A DNA stretch of 64,000 nucleotides, from contig JARUPY010000537.1 in the NCBI GenBank assembly GCA_029817715.1, positions 1,426,001 through 1,490,000 on the forward strand, read 5' to 3'. The notes beneath the pieces were generated by a model. That model made no database searches and was not told where the DNA came from. It saw only the letters and a program-made list of their open reading frames with translations. Each line of letters begins with the position of its first letter. The stretch's first letter is position 1. The stretch is from Melastoma dodecandrum (Eukaryota; Streptophyta; Magnoliopsida; Myrtales; Melastomataceae). Position numbers and translations under genes: made by a program. This document shows, piece by piece, positions 1 to 11,602 of the stretch.

Positions 1-2299
1 GTATCTTCTGTGGGTGAGTCATTAACTTTTACATTAATGGACTCCTCTATAGTAGATGTCCTTGTATATAGGACTCTATATGCTTTGTTAGGCAAAGAGT
101 ACCCGAGAAAGAAATCCTCATCTGTCTTAGCTTCGAATTTTCCTAGATTTTCCTTAGAAGGTCTCAAGATAAAACAAGGACTTCCAAAGGTGTGAAAATA
201 GGAAATATTCGATTTCCTCCCCCAATATAGTTGATATGGAGTTTTCTCAAGTATAGGTCTAAGTAGAACCCTGTTTGATATGTAACAGGTTGTATGAATA
301 GCTTCTGCCCATAGGTTCTGTGGAGCATTACTCTCACATATCATAGTTCTGGCCATGTCTATAAGTGTTCTATTTTGACGTTCTGCTACCCATTTTGTTG
401 AGCAGTATACGGTGCGGAAAAATTGTGATCGATACATGTTCGTCACAGAAGGTAGCGAAGTCATGGTTTTCAAACTCAGTACCATGATCCGTCCTTATAG
501 CTTTTACAGAAGATCCATTTTCATTATGTAGTTTCTTAGCTAGCTTAATGAAGATTTCAAAAGCATCGCTTTTGTGAGTTAGAAATTTAACCCACATGTA
601 TCTAGAGTAGTCATCAACTACAACTAGACAATATCTTCTACTACCAATACTTTGAACTCTAGTAGGTCCGAAAAGATCCATATGTAAAAGTTCAAGTGGC
701 CGTGTAGTAGAGACTTCATTCTTAGATTTGAATGAAGACTTAGTTTGTTTTCCAAGTGAACATGCTTCACAGAAGCTGTCATGGTTGAAATGAATTTTAG
801 GTAAACCCTTAACCAAATCCTTTCTCGCAAGCTTGGATAGTAATTTGAAGTTGGAGTGTCCCAACCTTCTATGCCATAAATGGCTTTCATCTGTGACTGT
901 CAGAAGGCAATTTTCTATAGTACAGAAGCTATTCTGAGTTAAGGTATAGATGTTCCTTTTACGGGTCTCAATGAAGCGAGCTTCAATGTTTAGGATTCCG
1001 GAACACTTATCTTGATCAAAAGTTATTTTATAACCTTTGTCATAGAGCTCGCTAATGTTCAGCAAATTACGTTTGAGTTCTGTAACCAACAGAACCTCAT
1101 TCATGATCATGGAGTCAGAACTTCCAATGGTACCGTTACCGGTGATAGAGCCTTTGCTATTGTCACCGAATTTAACCGACCCTCCATTCTATAGAGTCAA
1201 TTGAGAAAATTTGGATGGGTCTTCGGTCATGTGCCTGGAGCATCTATTTTTCAGATACTATTCACTTTCAGCAGCTTCTGTTTGAAAACATGATGAAGTT
1301 CATTTTGAGCTTCTGTGTGAGCTGTGAGGCACATTAGTGCTTCCTCATCATCAGAATCATCAAGTTCTGCCCAAGTAGCCATTGCTTTCTTGAACTTGTA
1401 TTTCAGAGAAGGTTTCTGCTTTTCTTTAAGTAAACGACATTCTATTTTGTAGTGCCCTTTCTTTTTGCATTCAAAGCATGTGACCGTCTTCGGGTCCATG
1501 TGATTTTGGCTTTTCTTACTGAAGCGCTTTTTGGAGGCAAACCGCAAAAGGCGTTTAGCTATCATTACGAGTTCATCATCCGAATCAACTTCTGCTTCAT
1601 CATGAGAACCTTCTGTTGTTTCTTCTGATGCTCTGAAAGCTATTGCTCTCTTTGTATCAGGTGAGAGGTTCTTTCCATCTCAAATGATATTAAGGAGCTC
1701 ATTAACTGGTTTAATCGAAGAGTAGAGAGGCCTTTAGCTTCCTCTATAGCCGTTTTCTTGGCTTCCCAAGATTTGGGTAGAGTACGCAGAACCTTTCGAA
1801 CTAGCTCAGAATTTTTATTAGTTTTGCCTAAGTGTGTTAAGGCACCGACTAGGAGGTTGAGCCTCTGGAACATCTGTTCTAGAGATTCATCAGCCTTCAT
1901 AGTAAACTTTTCGTAATGGTGAATTAAGAAATTCACCTTAATTTCTCTTATCTGGTTTGTCCCAACGTACATGGTGACAAGTTTATCCCATATTTCCTTG
2001 CCCGAAGTTCAAGTAGAAACTTTTACGAATTCACTTTCGAAAATAGCACTAAACATTAGGTACTTTTCCGTCTTAGTGAGTCGTTTGACCTTGAGGTATT
2101 CCTGAGTGGGATGACCATCTCGATCATTTTGTTGGTTCTCTAGTATAGAAGGCGGACCATATTCTATATAAGACCATAAGTCATCGTCAATAGCATCAAC
2201 AAATGCGCTCATTCGAATTTTCCAATCGGAAAAATTCTTTCCATCGAAAATGGGAGGATTACCAACATGTGGTTTAGGCACATTGTAGTTATCAGCCAT
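1..2299 (-). pseudogene. copia gag-pol polyprotein, broken, 3' part missing
   Basis: Gag begins at the ATG ending at 2299 (MADNYNVPKPHVGNPPIFDG) and carries the UBN2/DUF4219-type motif FDGKNFSDWKIRM. An in-frame TGA at about 2009-2011 interrupts gag, and a frameshift follows near 1680. The zinc knuckle CFECKKKGHYKIEC (CX2CX4HX4C) lies at about 1460-1500. Protease is degenerate: the segment before CSRHMT at about 1225-1250 reads KNR where DSG is expected. The pre-integrase motif HLWHRRLGHSNF is at about 870-900. Integrase keeps two catalytic acidic residues, in LLHMDLFGP and IRTDHGTEFEN; after about 400 the frame shifts, and further integrase C-terminal sequence can be read to base 1. Confidence 0.85.
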
Positions 2300-2900
2300 T
2301 TGTTTAGTTCGTATAGAGTGTAATGCTTCTATAGAACATAACGTTGACGAATAAAGTATATAACCTCAACAAGGAAGTAAGCTTCTGTTGGGTAGAAATC
2401 AGCTGTCAAGTCAAATGTGGTATTCACAGAGTGTACGTTTTTGTTGAATAGATTCTGATAGAATGCAGAGTTCTACAGAATAGAACAGTTTAATACTCTC
2501 AGAGCTTGAAGCTTCTGGAGGATGAAAAAGTTTAGTTCAGTCTCTGTTGAGCAGAACACAAATTCCAGACGATGTTTTCAAACAGAGCGCAAGCTTCTGT
2601 TGAGTAGCAGTTACATTCTGATAGAGCATATGCTTCTACATAATAGAACAAGTAATTTTGCACAGAGTTTAAATCTTCTGATAAGTAGATTCTGATAGAG
2701 CGTAAGCTTCTACAGAATAGTAGCGAGTGATTTTCACAGAGGTTAAAGCTTCTGTGAAATAACGAGTTGATTCTGATAGGGTGTAAGCTTCTATAGAATA
2801 GCAACAGTCATAGAGCTAAGAGCTTCTGTGGAAAAGAGCGTGCACCTGGTAAGAGTTTTTCAAGGATCTACAACAAGCGGTTAAGCCTCTGTTGAAACCT
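2300..2900 (-). repeat. copia leader with degenerate repeats
   Basis: The stretch between gag and the primer-binding site has no credible ORF. It holds diverged iterations of a unit containing AGCTTCTGT and ATTCTGATAGAGC (for example near 2455, 2580, 2630, 2690, 2770). The same GCTTCTGT words recur in the LTR, which suggests internal expansion of the leader. Confidence 0.5.
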
Positions 2901-2912
2901 GCTCTAATACCA
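2901..2912 (-). other. Primer-binding site, initiator tRNA-Met type
   Basis: On the minus strand the bases read TGGTATTAGAGC, one base from the plant initiator-Met PBS TGGTATCAGAGC. It lies two bases inside the LTR end at 2915, exactly where a copia PBS is expected, and fixes the element's orientation. Confidence 0.8.
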
Positions 2913-2914
2913 AT

Positions 2915-3661
2915 TGTTACACTAATAGGGGGTGAATTAGTGTTATGATCCAAATTAGGATTTTTAACTCTTTTTCACAAACCCAGCGGCGGAGGAAAAC
3001 TTCTGTTGAACAGAACCGTAGACAGGTTTCTATAGGACAGAAAATACAATGCCCTTGCTCAGGGCTCTCCTACGTGGTCCCTCGAGACTACGGCTAAGCA
3101 AACACAACGCCCTTGCCCAAGGCTTCTCCGAGCAAACACAACGCCCTTGCTCAAGGCTTCTCCGAGCAAACACAACGCCCTTGCTCAAGTCTTCTCCAAA
3201 CAAACACAACGCCCTTACCCAAGGCTTCTCCTGCACACTGAACACTACGCAACAGAAGCTGTTTAGTCCATCACCTTCTGTGCTCCCGAGGTTCAGCCCT
3301 TCTCTCCTGCCCGCTGCACGTTGTCCACGTTGACGCGCTTCCAACAACGTCTCCTGCAGCTTCCAACCGAGTCCCTCGTGGCCCCCGAGTTACTCTCCCA
3401 GAAGATTTCACCAACGATGCAGCCTCCATAGGTAGTGCTCCTTGTGTGACTAACTCAAACGAACAAAAGAATTAAAGAACTAAAGCTCACGCTCTCTGAT
3501 CAGATGGAATGAATTGATGAATATATGTTATAGGGGGAGAGCGTGGCTATTTATGCATGAAATTCTAAGAAGAAAATACAAAAGGAAGATATAAATCTAC
3601 AATCTGCAAAACGAGGAAATGAAGAATTAGTTGACAAAATAATTAATATACAATGATAACA
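2915..3661 (-). repeat. Copia LTR (5' LTR of the minus-strand element)
   Basis: The inner end is set by the PBS. The interval begins TGTTA and ends TAACA, a matched 5-bp terminal inversion. On the minus strand ATAAATAG (about 3550) could be a TATA box. GCTTCTGT words also occur beyond 3661 (for example near 4185 and 4355), so the true outer end could be further right. No second LTR in the window can confirm it. Confidence 0.5.
3097..3232. repeat. 34-bp tandem repeat, four units, inside the copia LTR
   Basis: Four consecutive units start at 3097, 3131, 3165 and 3199. Each follows the pattern AGCAAACACAACGCCCTTGC followed by a TCAAGGCTTCTCCG-like segment, with one to a few changes per unit. 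A fifth, diverged unit may start near 3045. The overlapping ORFs on both strands are by-products of the repeat. Confidence 0.85.
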
Positions 3662-4334
3662 AACACGTGCAAGTACTCAGATAGAAAATAGATCAGAATA
3701 AATATGATATATTTTCCATGAATAGTGTGTCACAGAAGGTATCTTAGAGGGTTCTAATCGATAACCTTCTCCAGATGGAAATAATCGATGATTTACTCCC
3801 ATATGGATTAAAATTGGTTACATCCTGTTAAAGATACGTGTGAGAATGTATCTGGACAGGTGGTGATGACTTACATCAAAATAACGGTCATGTACTGGTC
3901 GAGTAAGCTCACAGAAGCCTGTAGACCAGAAAATAGAACATTTCCATATATAGAAGATACATTTCCTTCTATAAGAAATATTATCTTCAATATGATTATT
4001 TGGCAACTAAATCAATATAATTCGATCAGATAAAAATCTTGATCGAGAGAATCATATTTCATAATTAAATAATCATAAACGAGAAAAGACCACTAAACTC
4101 GTTTACCTCCTCCTCTGCCGCCTCTAACAAGGAAGGAAACAACGAAGTTACTCTTCATCAGCAAAGGAGAACAACGGATGTTGCTTCTGTTGTAGAAACT
4201 TTCACGACTTCACATCTTTAGTAGCATTCACGATAGGGACAACTTCCGTTGCATAACGTGTGCTTGTCGATTCTACCTCCATGAAGGTATTTGATTGTAA
4301 TTCCCTTTTTTGACTACAATGAGGGTATGTTAAA
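3662..4334. other. No gene seen
   Basis: The sequence is AT-rich with short ORFs only and no recognisable domain. It may include more of the copia LTR, because GCTTCTGT words continue here. Confidence 0.4.
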
Positions 4335-4336
4335 AA

Positions 4337-4836
4337 TGAAATATAAAGTATGACACGCTTCTGTTCAAGATTTTAGAACAATTGGCAATGTTATCAGTGC
4401 TTGATTTCATATATTCACGGCCAGGCGCAAAAATGCAACAATGAAAAAGAACAAAAATCAAACAAAGAAATCTACACCTAGGCAAAAGAAATGACGAAAG
4501 AATGAAAAACATCATCTCATATAAAAATGAATGAAAAAGAATAAAAATCAAACAAAAAATTGAAAAAGATCCCAAAGAACTACACCTAGGCAAAAGAAAT
4601 GACGAAAGAATGAAAAACATCATCTCATATAAAAATGAATGAAAAAGAATAAAAATCAAACAAAAAATTGAAAAAGATGCCAAAGAAGTCCAACTACTAA
4701 CCAAAAGAAATTGCTCAAAGACACCCACTAAAATGAAAATGATGTGTGAACACTCAATACCACTATTAGAGAATGGCTACCAGCTATCTTAACAAAACGA
4801 ATTTATATATGGAAACATGTCATACTTTATATTTAC
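4337..4836. mobile_element. MITE-like unit with terminal inverted repeats
   Basis: The left end (4337-4357) contains AAATATAAAGTATGACA, and the right end (4816-4836) contains its reverse complement, giving about 20 bp of near-perfect terminal inversion around a 500-bp non-coding body. No clear target-site duplication was found. The body holds a 108-bp tandem repeat. Superfamily is undetermined. Confidence 0.5.
4472..4700. repeat. 108-bp tandem repeat
   Basis: CTACACCTAGGCAAAAGAAA occurs at 4472 and again at 4580, with near-identical sequence between. A diverged third copy begins near 4690. The minus-strand ORF across it simply translates the repeat and resembles no known protein. Confidence 0.8.
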
Positions 4837-4839
4837 TTT

Positions 4840-5689
4840 CAATAGCGTAGAATAATATATCCTAATTGTCGTTTTATCAACTTTTTGAAAATAGTTTGCT
4901 TGATGTAATTCACATAATGTCTATCCAACTTGTCCACAAAATTTCACGTAACTCAAGGTGCTGATTGGAGGAAGGACTGACTGTTGTTGTAACACTAAAA
5001 AATTATGATATAGACGGATTGATTTGATTACTGAGAATTAAGTACCTGACATACGGCAAAGTCAATAAGATGACATAATGATCGAATTCGGACCGCCTTT
5101 CACCCCTCCGTGAAATTAAACATGGAAATACATCAAAATGCAAGTAAAACCAATATGCCAAGGAAGTCAAATTTTCATAGAATAATAATAAAAGTAAGCT
5201 TCAAGTGCATCGTATTTTTTATTATTTGTTTCTTCCAATAGGAAATTCCTTGAACAAGTATGCATTAGTAGTATTGATTAGTTCTTAAAGATGGTGAACT
5301 CCAAGTTGGGCATTTTCAGAGTATAAATCTCCTAGTTGCAAGTAGATTTATTTTAAGCATCATCATTTTTATGATGGAGAGAATAATATGTTATCGGAGG
5401 TAAATGCATTCTAAATTTAGTTTGACTTCTACTCTTACCAAATCGAAAATAAACTAATGTGGTTTTTATAAAACAAATATTTTCTTTAAAAAAAAAATAA
5501 CGAAAAATTTTCTCAAATCAAACACAAAGTTTCTGAACGTATTTATAGCTCTAAAAGGTATCATGGTTCGAGTTCACTTTTGCTAATGAAATTCTCTAAT
5601 TATCCTATGCTATTAGTGGTAGTCACTAAGCTTGAGCAAAAATTTGAGATATACCTAATGGAGCCGGGACGACAGAACGGCCATGACTC
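4840..5689. other. No gene seen
   Basis: AT-rich intergenic sequence with many stops in all frames. No domain, RNA gene or clear repeat is recognised. Confidence 0.4.
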
Positions 5690-6410
5690 TTCACTTCGTT
5701 AAAAGCGTCTTTTGCCCCCATGTAATGTTTTTCATTTAGCTTTCGTTTATGTTGATGTTTATATCTTTCGTCTTATGTTTATGGACTCCACTATCGCTCT
5801 ACCTTTCTTTGGTGGTAAGAACTTGCTTTGTTATACAATTTTCGGCATGAACTTACAGAACTATCTCCGTAGTTTCTCGATACAAAGCCTTATACCTATG
5901 TTCTGCTCATCAGGCTTCCTCCGTCCGTTGTGTCCGTCTTATTAGATCTCTTAGAGATGATTCCTGCAATGGATACCAATAGATGTCTATTATGTCTGAT
6001 ATCTGTTTTTTATCAAGGTTAATCGTGTTTCTTTGCTTTCATCGAAATTTATTGTTTGTATTTGACATCATTCTGTAGTTTGTTTTGTGAAGCTCGCTCC
6101 AAATTTTCCGTTGATTAATTTTAATTGGAAATCGTCGGACCTCACATGTTTCACATATGTAAACCAGAGTTAAATTCATGGCACTGCAATTACATACCTC
6201 TCCGCCCATTTTACTTTTGCACTTATTTCAATGTCATGATCTGCTCATAATTCGACTGAGCAAAGTTAGCGAGAACTATGACGGTATTCGTCGTTGATAT
6301 AATTTGATACTAAAATGTGTTATTGATTCATTCGTCTCCTCATGCTAGAACTATTTAACATAATCATGTCTCGCACACTGTAATAAAAGATTCCTCGTGT
6401 TATAAAAGAT
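5690..6410 (+). repeat. Dispersed repeat, inverted partner at 14508-15235
   Basis: This stretch matches the reverse complement of 14508-15235 over most of its length. Both copies share TTCGGCATGAACTTACA, CATCAGGCTTCCTCCGTCCG and, near the far end, a segment containing CATGTCTCGCAC. A short ORF here (5712-5945) has a related ORF in the partner, but both look like accidental frames rich in hydrophobic residues. Confidence 0.7.
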
Positions 6411-6429
6411 TCCTCATCTCGGACCATAA

Positions 6430-7840
6430 ACTAGGGATGCTAATGAGTCGGGCCGGCCAGCTCGGACACCACCTACTCAAGCCTGCCTGAATAAAAACTT
6501 ATCTGGTTTGAGTCGGGATTCAATCGGGATTTTTTTTGTCGAGCCCGTCCAAAAATTTTATTTACTTGCATCACCTGCAAATTTGATATATTTTAGTAAT
6601 ATTTATTTTTAGATTTAGTATGAATTTATACATTTTTTTCAAAATTTAATTAATTGAGGATTGCAATTATTAGGGTAATTATTTAAAAATACTATCCCCA
6701 TTTAATTGTTTTTGTGAACAACCTAACCGAAAAGTACTTAATATTAATATCGGTGAAAATATTATTAATAAAAAGTGACTATTTTATTTTCTTTCAAGCA
6801 AATTATTCATATTATTTCATCGAAATATATTATATGATCATTATAACAATATATTAAATAAATTTTTTTACTTTATTAATATTGCAAAAACATTATTTAA
6901 TGTTTTAAGGAATTTTTAAGAAAGTAGGTTATGTAATTACTTTTTAAAACCTTTTTATTAATTGAGTATTTTAATTAAATTTTTATTTATATATCTAAAA
7001 GATATGTTTACTTTTTTGCTGAAATGAAAATATTTCCAGAAATAAAAATGGAAAATTAGTTTAGCCAGTTTTCTCAGTTCCATCAATTTCATTTTTTGTG
7101 GATAAAATACTGACAAAAACATTATTTTTTAAAATATTCATGATAATATTTTTTCAATGAACGCATAATTATAATGTTTGTTTAAAAAATCAAACATAAA
7201 AAATCTCTAAATGTATTATTTATATTTTTTTCAAAAGCAGTAATAATAACTACCATGTCTTTATTAATATTTATATCGGTGAAAGTATTATTTATAAAAA
7301 GTAGACTATTCTATTTTATTTCAATTAGATGTTATACTATTCAAAGAAATAGATTATATGTTCATTATAATAATTTAATTTAAGAAATTAGGTTATTTAA
7401 TTAATTTTTTTAAAAATGTATTAATATTGTAATTACTATATATTCAAACTTTCTAAAATCATTGCAAACAAAAGCATTTTTTAGCATCTCTTTACGTCCT
7501 ACACCTGTCATAACCTTCGCTCACCACCCTCTTTCTAAAACATGTATTTCTGCAAGAAATATAAATGGAAAATTTCAAGTTTCATAAATAAAATATTGAC
7601 AAAAGCATTAGTTTTTTTTAGATATTCATGACAATATTTCTTTAATGAACGCATAAATAATAGTGTTTTTTTAAAACCAAAACATGAGAAACGAAATGTA
7701 TAATTATGTATAATTCTTTAAACTATTTGTCCTAGACTTGAAGATAATAATGTGAAAATATTTTCAAAATAGTTGCTAAAATATTATTCGAAAGGCACTA
7801 AAAAGGTAATGTAAAAGGTCTTCGCATGATACTTGATAAA
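6430..7840. repeat. AT-rich spacer with an imperfect direct repeat of about 0.45 kb
   Basis: No gene is seen. Roughly 6730-7185 and 7258-7675 resemble each other in order: TATCGGTGAAA plus ATTATTxATAAAAAGT, then AAATATTGACAAAAxCATTA, then TTCATGAxAATATTT with CAATGAACGCATAA. This suggests an old tandem duplication. Confidence 0.55.
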
Positions 7841-7859
7841 CAGGTAATACAGTTCACGG

Positions 7860-8625
7860 ATGTACAACTTACTTTGGGATTCCTGAAATGATTATCCTTC
7901 GTGACATGCAATGTGACCTCACCGCCAATGTGGTTTACATGCATTGTGATTTCTTGTGGAGATTCCCAGGGAACTAGCTATGTGGTTTTGCTTAGTCTTA
8001 GAGAATTTTCAGAAATATACAAATTCAGAAAGGATGAATTTGAAAAGTTAGTGAATTTGAGGACTCTGGAGATAGGCAAGGGAAGCTTTGTAGGAGATTT
8101 CCAGCAATTGTTTCAAATAATTAAGGTGGTTCGTTTGGACTTCCTTTGGTTCCAAACTTGAAGCACAAACTTCAGTCTGCCCAATCTCGTTACTTCGATT
8201 AGGAAATATGGATATTGACGAGAACTGGACAGGATGGAAGGGATTACTAGTAAGTTTCTTCTTTCGACAGAATTTTTTTTCATTTGAAGCATCTTTTTAG
8301 TTCTTTTAATTTTTGTATCACTAATTAAATTTATTTTTACAGGGGATTAACTTGAAGGGTTTGTTTTTATATCATTGTTCTGGATTAACTAGGATGCCCA
8401 ACTTCTCCACATGCTTAGGATTAGAGATTCTGCTTCTTGATTACTCTAGTGGGTTAACATAATAGACGGTTCGATTGGGGAGTTACATCAGCTTAATCAT
8501 CTGAAAATAGTTGGATCGCCAAATCTTAAAAGTCTGCCTCCAGCAATAACGTCACTTATAAAAATGGAAGAGCTTAGTGTGACCGGGATGTCAAAAGCCT
8601 GAATCCAGATGAATCTTGCGTTTAC
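7860..8625 (+). pseudogene. TIR-NBS-LRR-type LRR relic
   Basis: Translation in shifting frames gives LRR-like text: EFEKLVNLRTLEIGKGSF at about 8035-8090, then MDIDENWTGWKGLL. A plausible intron (8250-8342, GTAAGT...TTTTACAG) follows, and then GINLKGLFLYHCSGLTRMPN and an LxxLxxLxL-type run. The text resembles the C-terminal LRRs of eudicot TNL resistance proteins. Several frameshifts and stops, and the lack of TIR and NB-ARC domains, show a fragment. It abuts copia sequence at about 8640. Confidence 0.6.
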
Positions 8626-8639
8626 AGGAAGGTTAGTGA

Positions 8640-9667
8640 GAGCAGTATTGTCTTCATAGTATTGTATGTTGACGAAATACTTCTTATTGGCAATGACAAG
8701 TTCAGCCTAGAATCCACTAAAGATTGGCTGAATAAGTGTTTTTCAATGAAAGATCTTGAGGAAGCGAGTTATATCTTGGGTATTAGAATATACTGAGATA
8801 GACAAAGAAGACTGCTAGGATTAAGTCAAAGTACATATATTGACAAGGTACTAAAGAGATTCAATATGCATGACTCTAAGAGAGGATTTTTGCCTATGTC
8901 ACATGGTGTAGACTCTCCAAGAAGATGTGTCCACACACACTAGAGGAGAGAAAGAGAATGGGTAAGATACCATATGCTTCGACTATTGGATCCATCATGT
9001 ATGCCATGATATGGACAAGACCTAATGTTTCGTATGCTTTGAGCATGCCAAGTAGATATCAGGGTGATCCTGGAAAGGATCATTGGACAGCAGTCAAGAC
9101 TATCCTCAAGTATCTAGGAAGAACGAAAAATATGTTCTTAGTCTATGGAGGAGATGAGGAATTGGCCGTCAGAGGATATACTGACACCAGTTTCCAGACA
9201 GATCGTGACGATCTGAAATCGCAACTGGGTTACGTATTTTGTCTAAATGGAGCAGCTGTTTGCTGGAAAAGTTAAAAGCAAGAAACAGTTGCAGATTCTA
9301 GGGCAGAGTCAGAGTACATAGCAGCTTCAAAAGCGGCAAAAGAAGCTGTTTGAATGAAGAATTTTATGACAAAACTTGAAGTGGTTCCTAGTAGTCATGG
9401 TCCAGTTCTGCTATACTGTGACAACAATGTTGCCATAGCACAGGCAAAGGAACCAGGGTCTCACCAGCGATCCAAGAATATACTGCGGAAATATCACATC
9501 CCCAGAGAAATAGTTCAGAGGGGTGATGTGTTAGTAAGTAAAGTAGACACTAGTGAGAATATTGCAGATCCACTCACTAAGGCCTTATCTTAGCAGAAAC
9601 ATGAGTCCCATGTGAGGGGCCTAGGACTGAGAGTTCATAGTGCTTGGCAATAGTGCAAGTGGGAAAT
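8640..9667 (+). pseudogene. copia pol fragment: reverse transcriptase end plus RNase H
   Basis: The RT C-terminal motif VLYVDEILLIGNDKF (normally YVDD) is followed by LGIRIY, a stop, LSQSTYIDKVLKRFN and then a frameshift near 8910. From 8925 the frame reads IPYASTIGSIMYAM, then RNase H motifs GYTDTSFQTD, ESEYIAASKAAKEAV (with a stop just after) and LLYCDNNVAIAQAKEPGSHQ, ending NIADPLTKAL. At least four stops or shifts make it non-functional. A PPT-like run AAGTGGGAAAT sits just before the LTR. Gag, protease and integrase are absent, so only the 3' end of the element remains. The same family is found at 28.4, 36.7 and 38.0-41.5 kb. Confidence 0.85.
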
Positions 9668-10779
9668 TGTTAGTGTGTACACAGATGTACCAAGATAGTT
9701 TGTAATATATGTGAATGGTTATTAATAAAGGCAAGTATTTACTGTTTATTAATTACTTTTCTGCTCGTAATTAATTTATCGTAAAGTCTCATAGATTAAT
9801 TATTTGTCAATCTAAAATTGTCCTTGATGGATAAATGTTTAGAGGGGACATGAATATTTAGATCAACGCCAAGTATAACTTAGGTCGAGTTAGACCAAGG
9901 GATGGATGTCCAAGTTATACTTGGGGATGCCTAAGTTTATAGTATACTGGACACGACCCATTTATAGAGAATACCACATGTTAAGCATCATTGGTCACTT
10001 CTCTTATTGAACGAGTATAACTGATTTCTTGACTTGAGACCTTCATTTATTCCATACTTGGAGTTGTCCACTTTGATGCTGTTAAAAGCAATCTTTAATC
10101 AGATTGTGAATAATACAGTCATTGGGTGTACAGCGAAGCGTAGAGAGGATAATGTTGAGTCAATATAGGATTCATCACTCTCTTGGATTAGAGAGTTGAC
10201 ATCCTGACTACTTGATTGAGATATTAAAAACTCACGGCCGTGGAGGAATATTTATCATTCAAGTTAAGATCTATCATATTTCATAAATCAAGTAAAACGA
10301 TTAATTCAGTGATTACGCATGATGCACTGAATTAATCGGGATGTCGGTGAGATGAAGAGATTGAATTACATAGAAATCGGTTCATAGTAGTTTTGGTTCA
10401 TGACCAATATTCTATTACGTTGGGTGGCTGAAAACTGTTGCTAGACAGTTAGCTCGGTCTGTGTATGGATGTCCTCTGCCTTCGTATATAGAACCTAGAA
10501 AGTCGCACCAAAAAACACGTGGGCACGAACATTAATTATTTAATTTTAATGGATATTAGAATTAAAAGATATAAATTTTAAGAATTAGAATTTGTTGGAC
10601 TACAAATTTATTCTGAAATGTTGGAAGCAATAAATCCTAGTGTTGGATTAAGGTTGATCAAATATATTTAAGTTGTAGACTATAATGATATAATTATAAT
10701 AATTAATTGTTATATCATTATATTATTACTTATTATAATATTATTATATTTATTATTTATTATAATATGTTTAAACCCA

Positions 10780-10941
10780 TTTGGAAAGGTCAAATTATTA
10801 CCAACGAGCTATTGTAGCATAGTTTTGCTACGTGGTGTTGGTCAGATTAATTTGACAGTATTTGGAAAGGTTAATTATTACCTACGAGCAATTGTAGCAT
10901 AGTTTTGCTACTTGGTGTTGGTCAGTTTAATTTGACAATAA
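10780..10941. repeat. 81-bp tandem duplication inside the copia LTR
   Basis: TTTGGAAAGG begins copies at 10780 and 10861. Both contain GTAGCATAGTTTTGCTAC, itself a short hairpin. The duplication lies just upstream of the TATA-like box. Confidence 0.8.
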
Positions 10942-10985
10942 ATTAAATATAATGGCAGTGCCATATTGGTTAAGAAAGGTTGCCT

Positions 10986-10993
10986 TATAAATA
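10986..10993 (+). promoter_or_regulatory. TATA-like box in the copia LTR
   Basis: TATAAATA occurs in the 3' half of the LTR. It is a likely core promoter for this family by position and sequence only. Confidence 0.4.
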
Positions 10994-11602
10994 GGAACAA
11001 TTAGTCATTTTAGATTGAAGGGCTTTTACAGAAAGATAATTAAAAAAAACCTTTCGTCGGAAAAGAAAAAGGCATTCGGCCACAAAAGCTTCCGAAAGAA
11101 AATAGCAGAAAGAATTCCAAGGGCTAGCACTAAAAGGGAATTTGAAGTTGTTCGTGTCGCGTGTGCGTATATACTTCTAGAGGAGTCACGTTTGGGACTT
11201 TTGTATCTCGCATCCGAAACAACGAGGTATGTGTTTTAACTTATTTACTATTTGGTTTATACGTATCACATATATCTGGAATGTGTTTCGGACAGTTTTT
11301 TTCGAAACGAGCTTCCGCTGTGCCCGATGGAAATCCAATACATTTACCCAGTAAAACATTAGTATGATGTTTAGATACATAGATGTTCATGTTTTTTAAA
11401 TTCAAATTCTATAAGATTTTTAAGATTTTAGCATTTAGACTTGAATTAGGAATTCTAGTCACATGAAAAATAAGGAAATTTTACATAAATTTGGCTGTTT
11501 TTGTTTAGTGAGTCAAGATGTTTAGTACAAGCTGCCATTGGTGTGGGTTCTAAGAAGGCCACAACGAGAATCTACACGAGAGAAGTTCGGAAAGCACGTG
11601 GT

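Larger units (their letters stand above)
1..3661 (-). mobile_element. Ty1/copia retrotransposon, decayed, runs off the left edge
   Basis: Read on the minus strand, the order from right to left is LTR (2915-3661), a primer-binding site, an untranslated leader, gag, a CCHC zinc knuckle, a protease remnant, GAG-pre-integrase and integrase core. Reverse transcriptase and the other LTR must lie beyond base 1. The order protease-integrase with integrase before RT is diagnostic of copia (family knowledge). Several frameshifts and stops show that it is dead. The outer LTR boundary is less certain than the inner one. Confidence 0.85.
9668..11342 (+). repeat. 3' LTR of the copia element
   Basis: It starts TGTTAGTGTGTACAC directly after the PPT and ends near CCAATACA, by alignment with the copy at 28405-30005 (end CTAACA). 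It is about 1.67 kb. Shared landmarks include GGCAAGTATTTACTG, TTAGAGGGGACATG and TTGGGTGGCTGAAAAC. TATAAATA at 10986-10993 is a likely promoter box. The downstream segment CTTCTAGAGGAGTCACGTTT occurs in related form in the other copies. Confidence 0.8.

Noticed and set aside
3030..3347. Overlapping ORFs on both strands in the copia LTR
   Set aside because: Both arise from the 34-bp tandem repeat, whose length lets frames stay open by chance.
4330..4728. 132-codon minus-strand ORF with repeated hydrophobic segments
   Set aside because: It is the translation of the 108-bp tandem repeat inside a MITE-like unit; no upstream signals or known domain.
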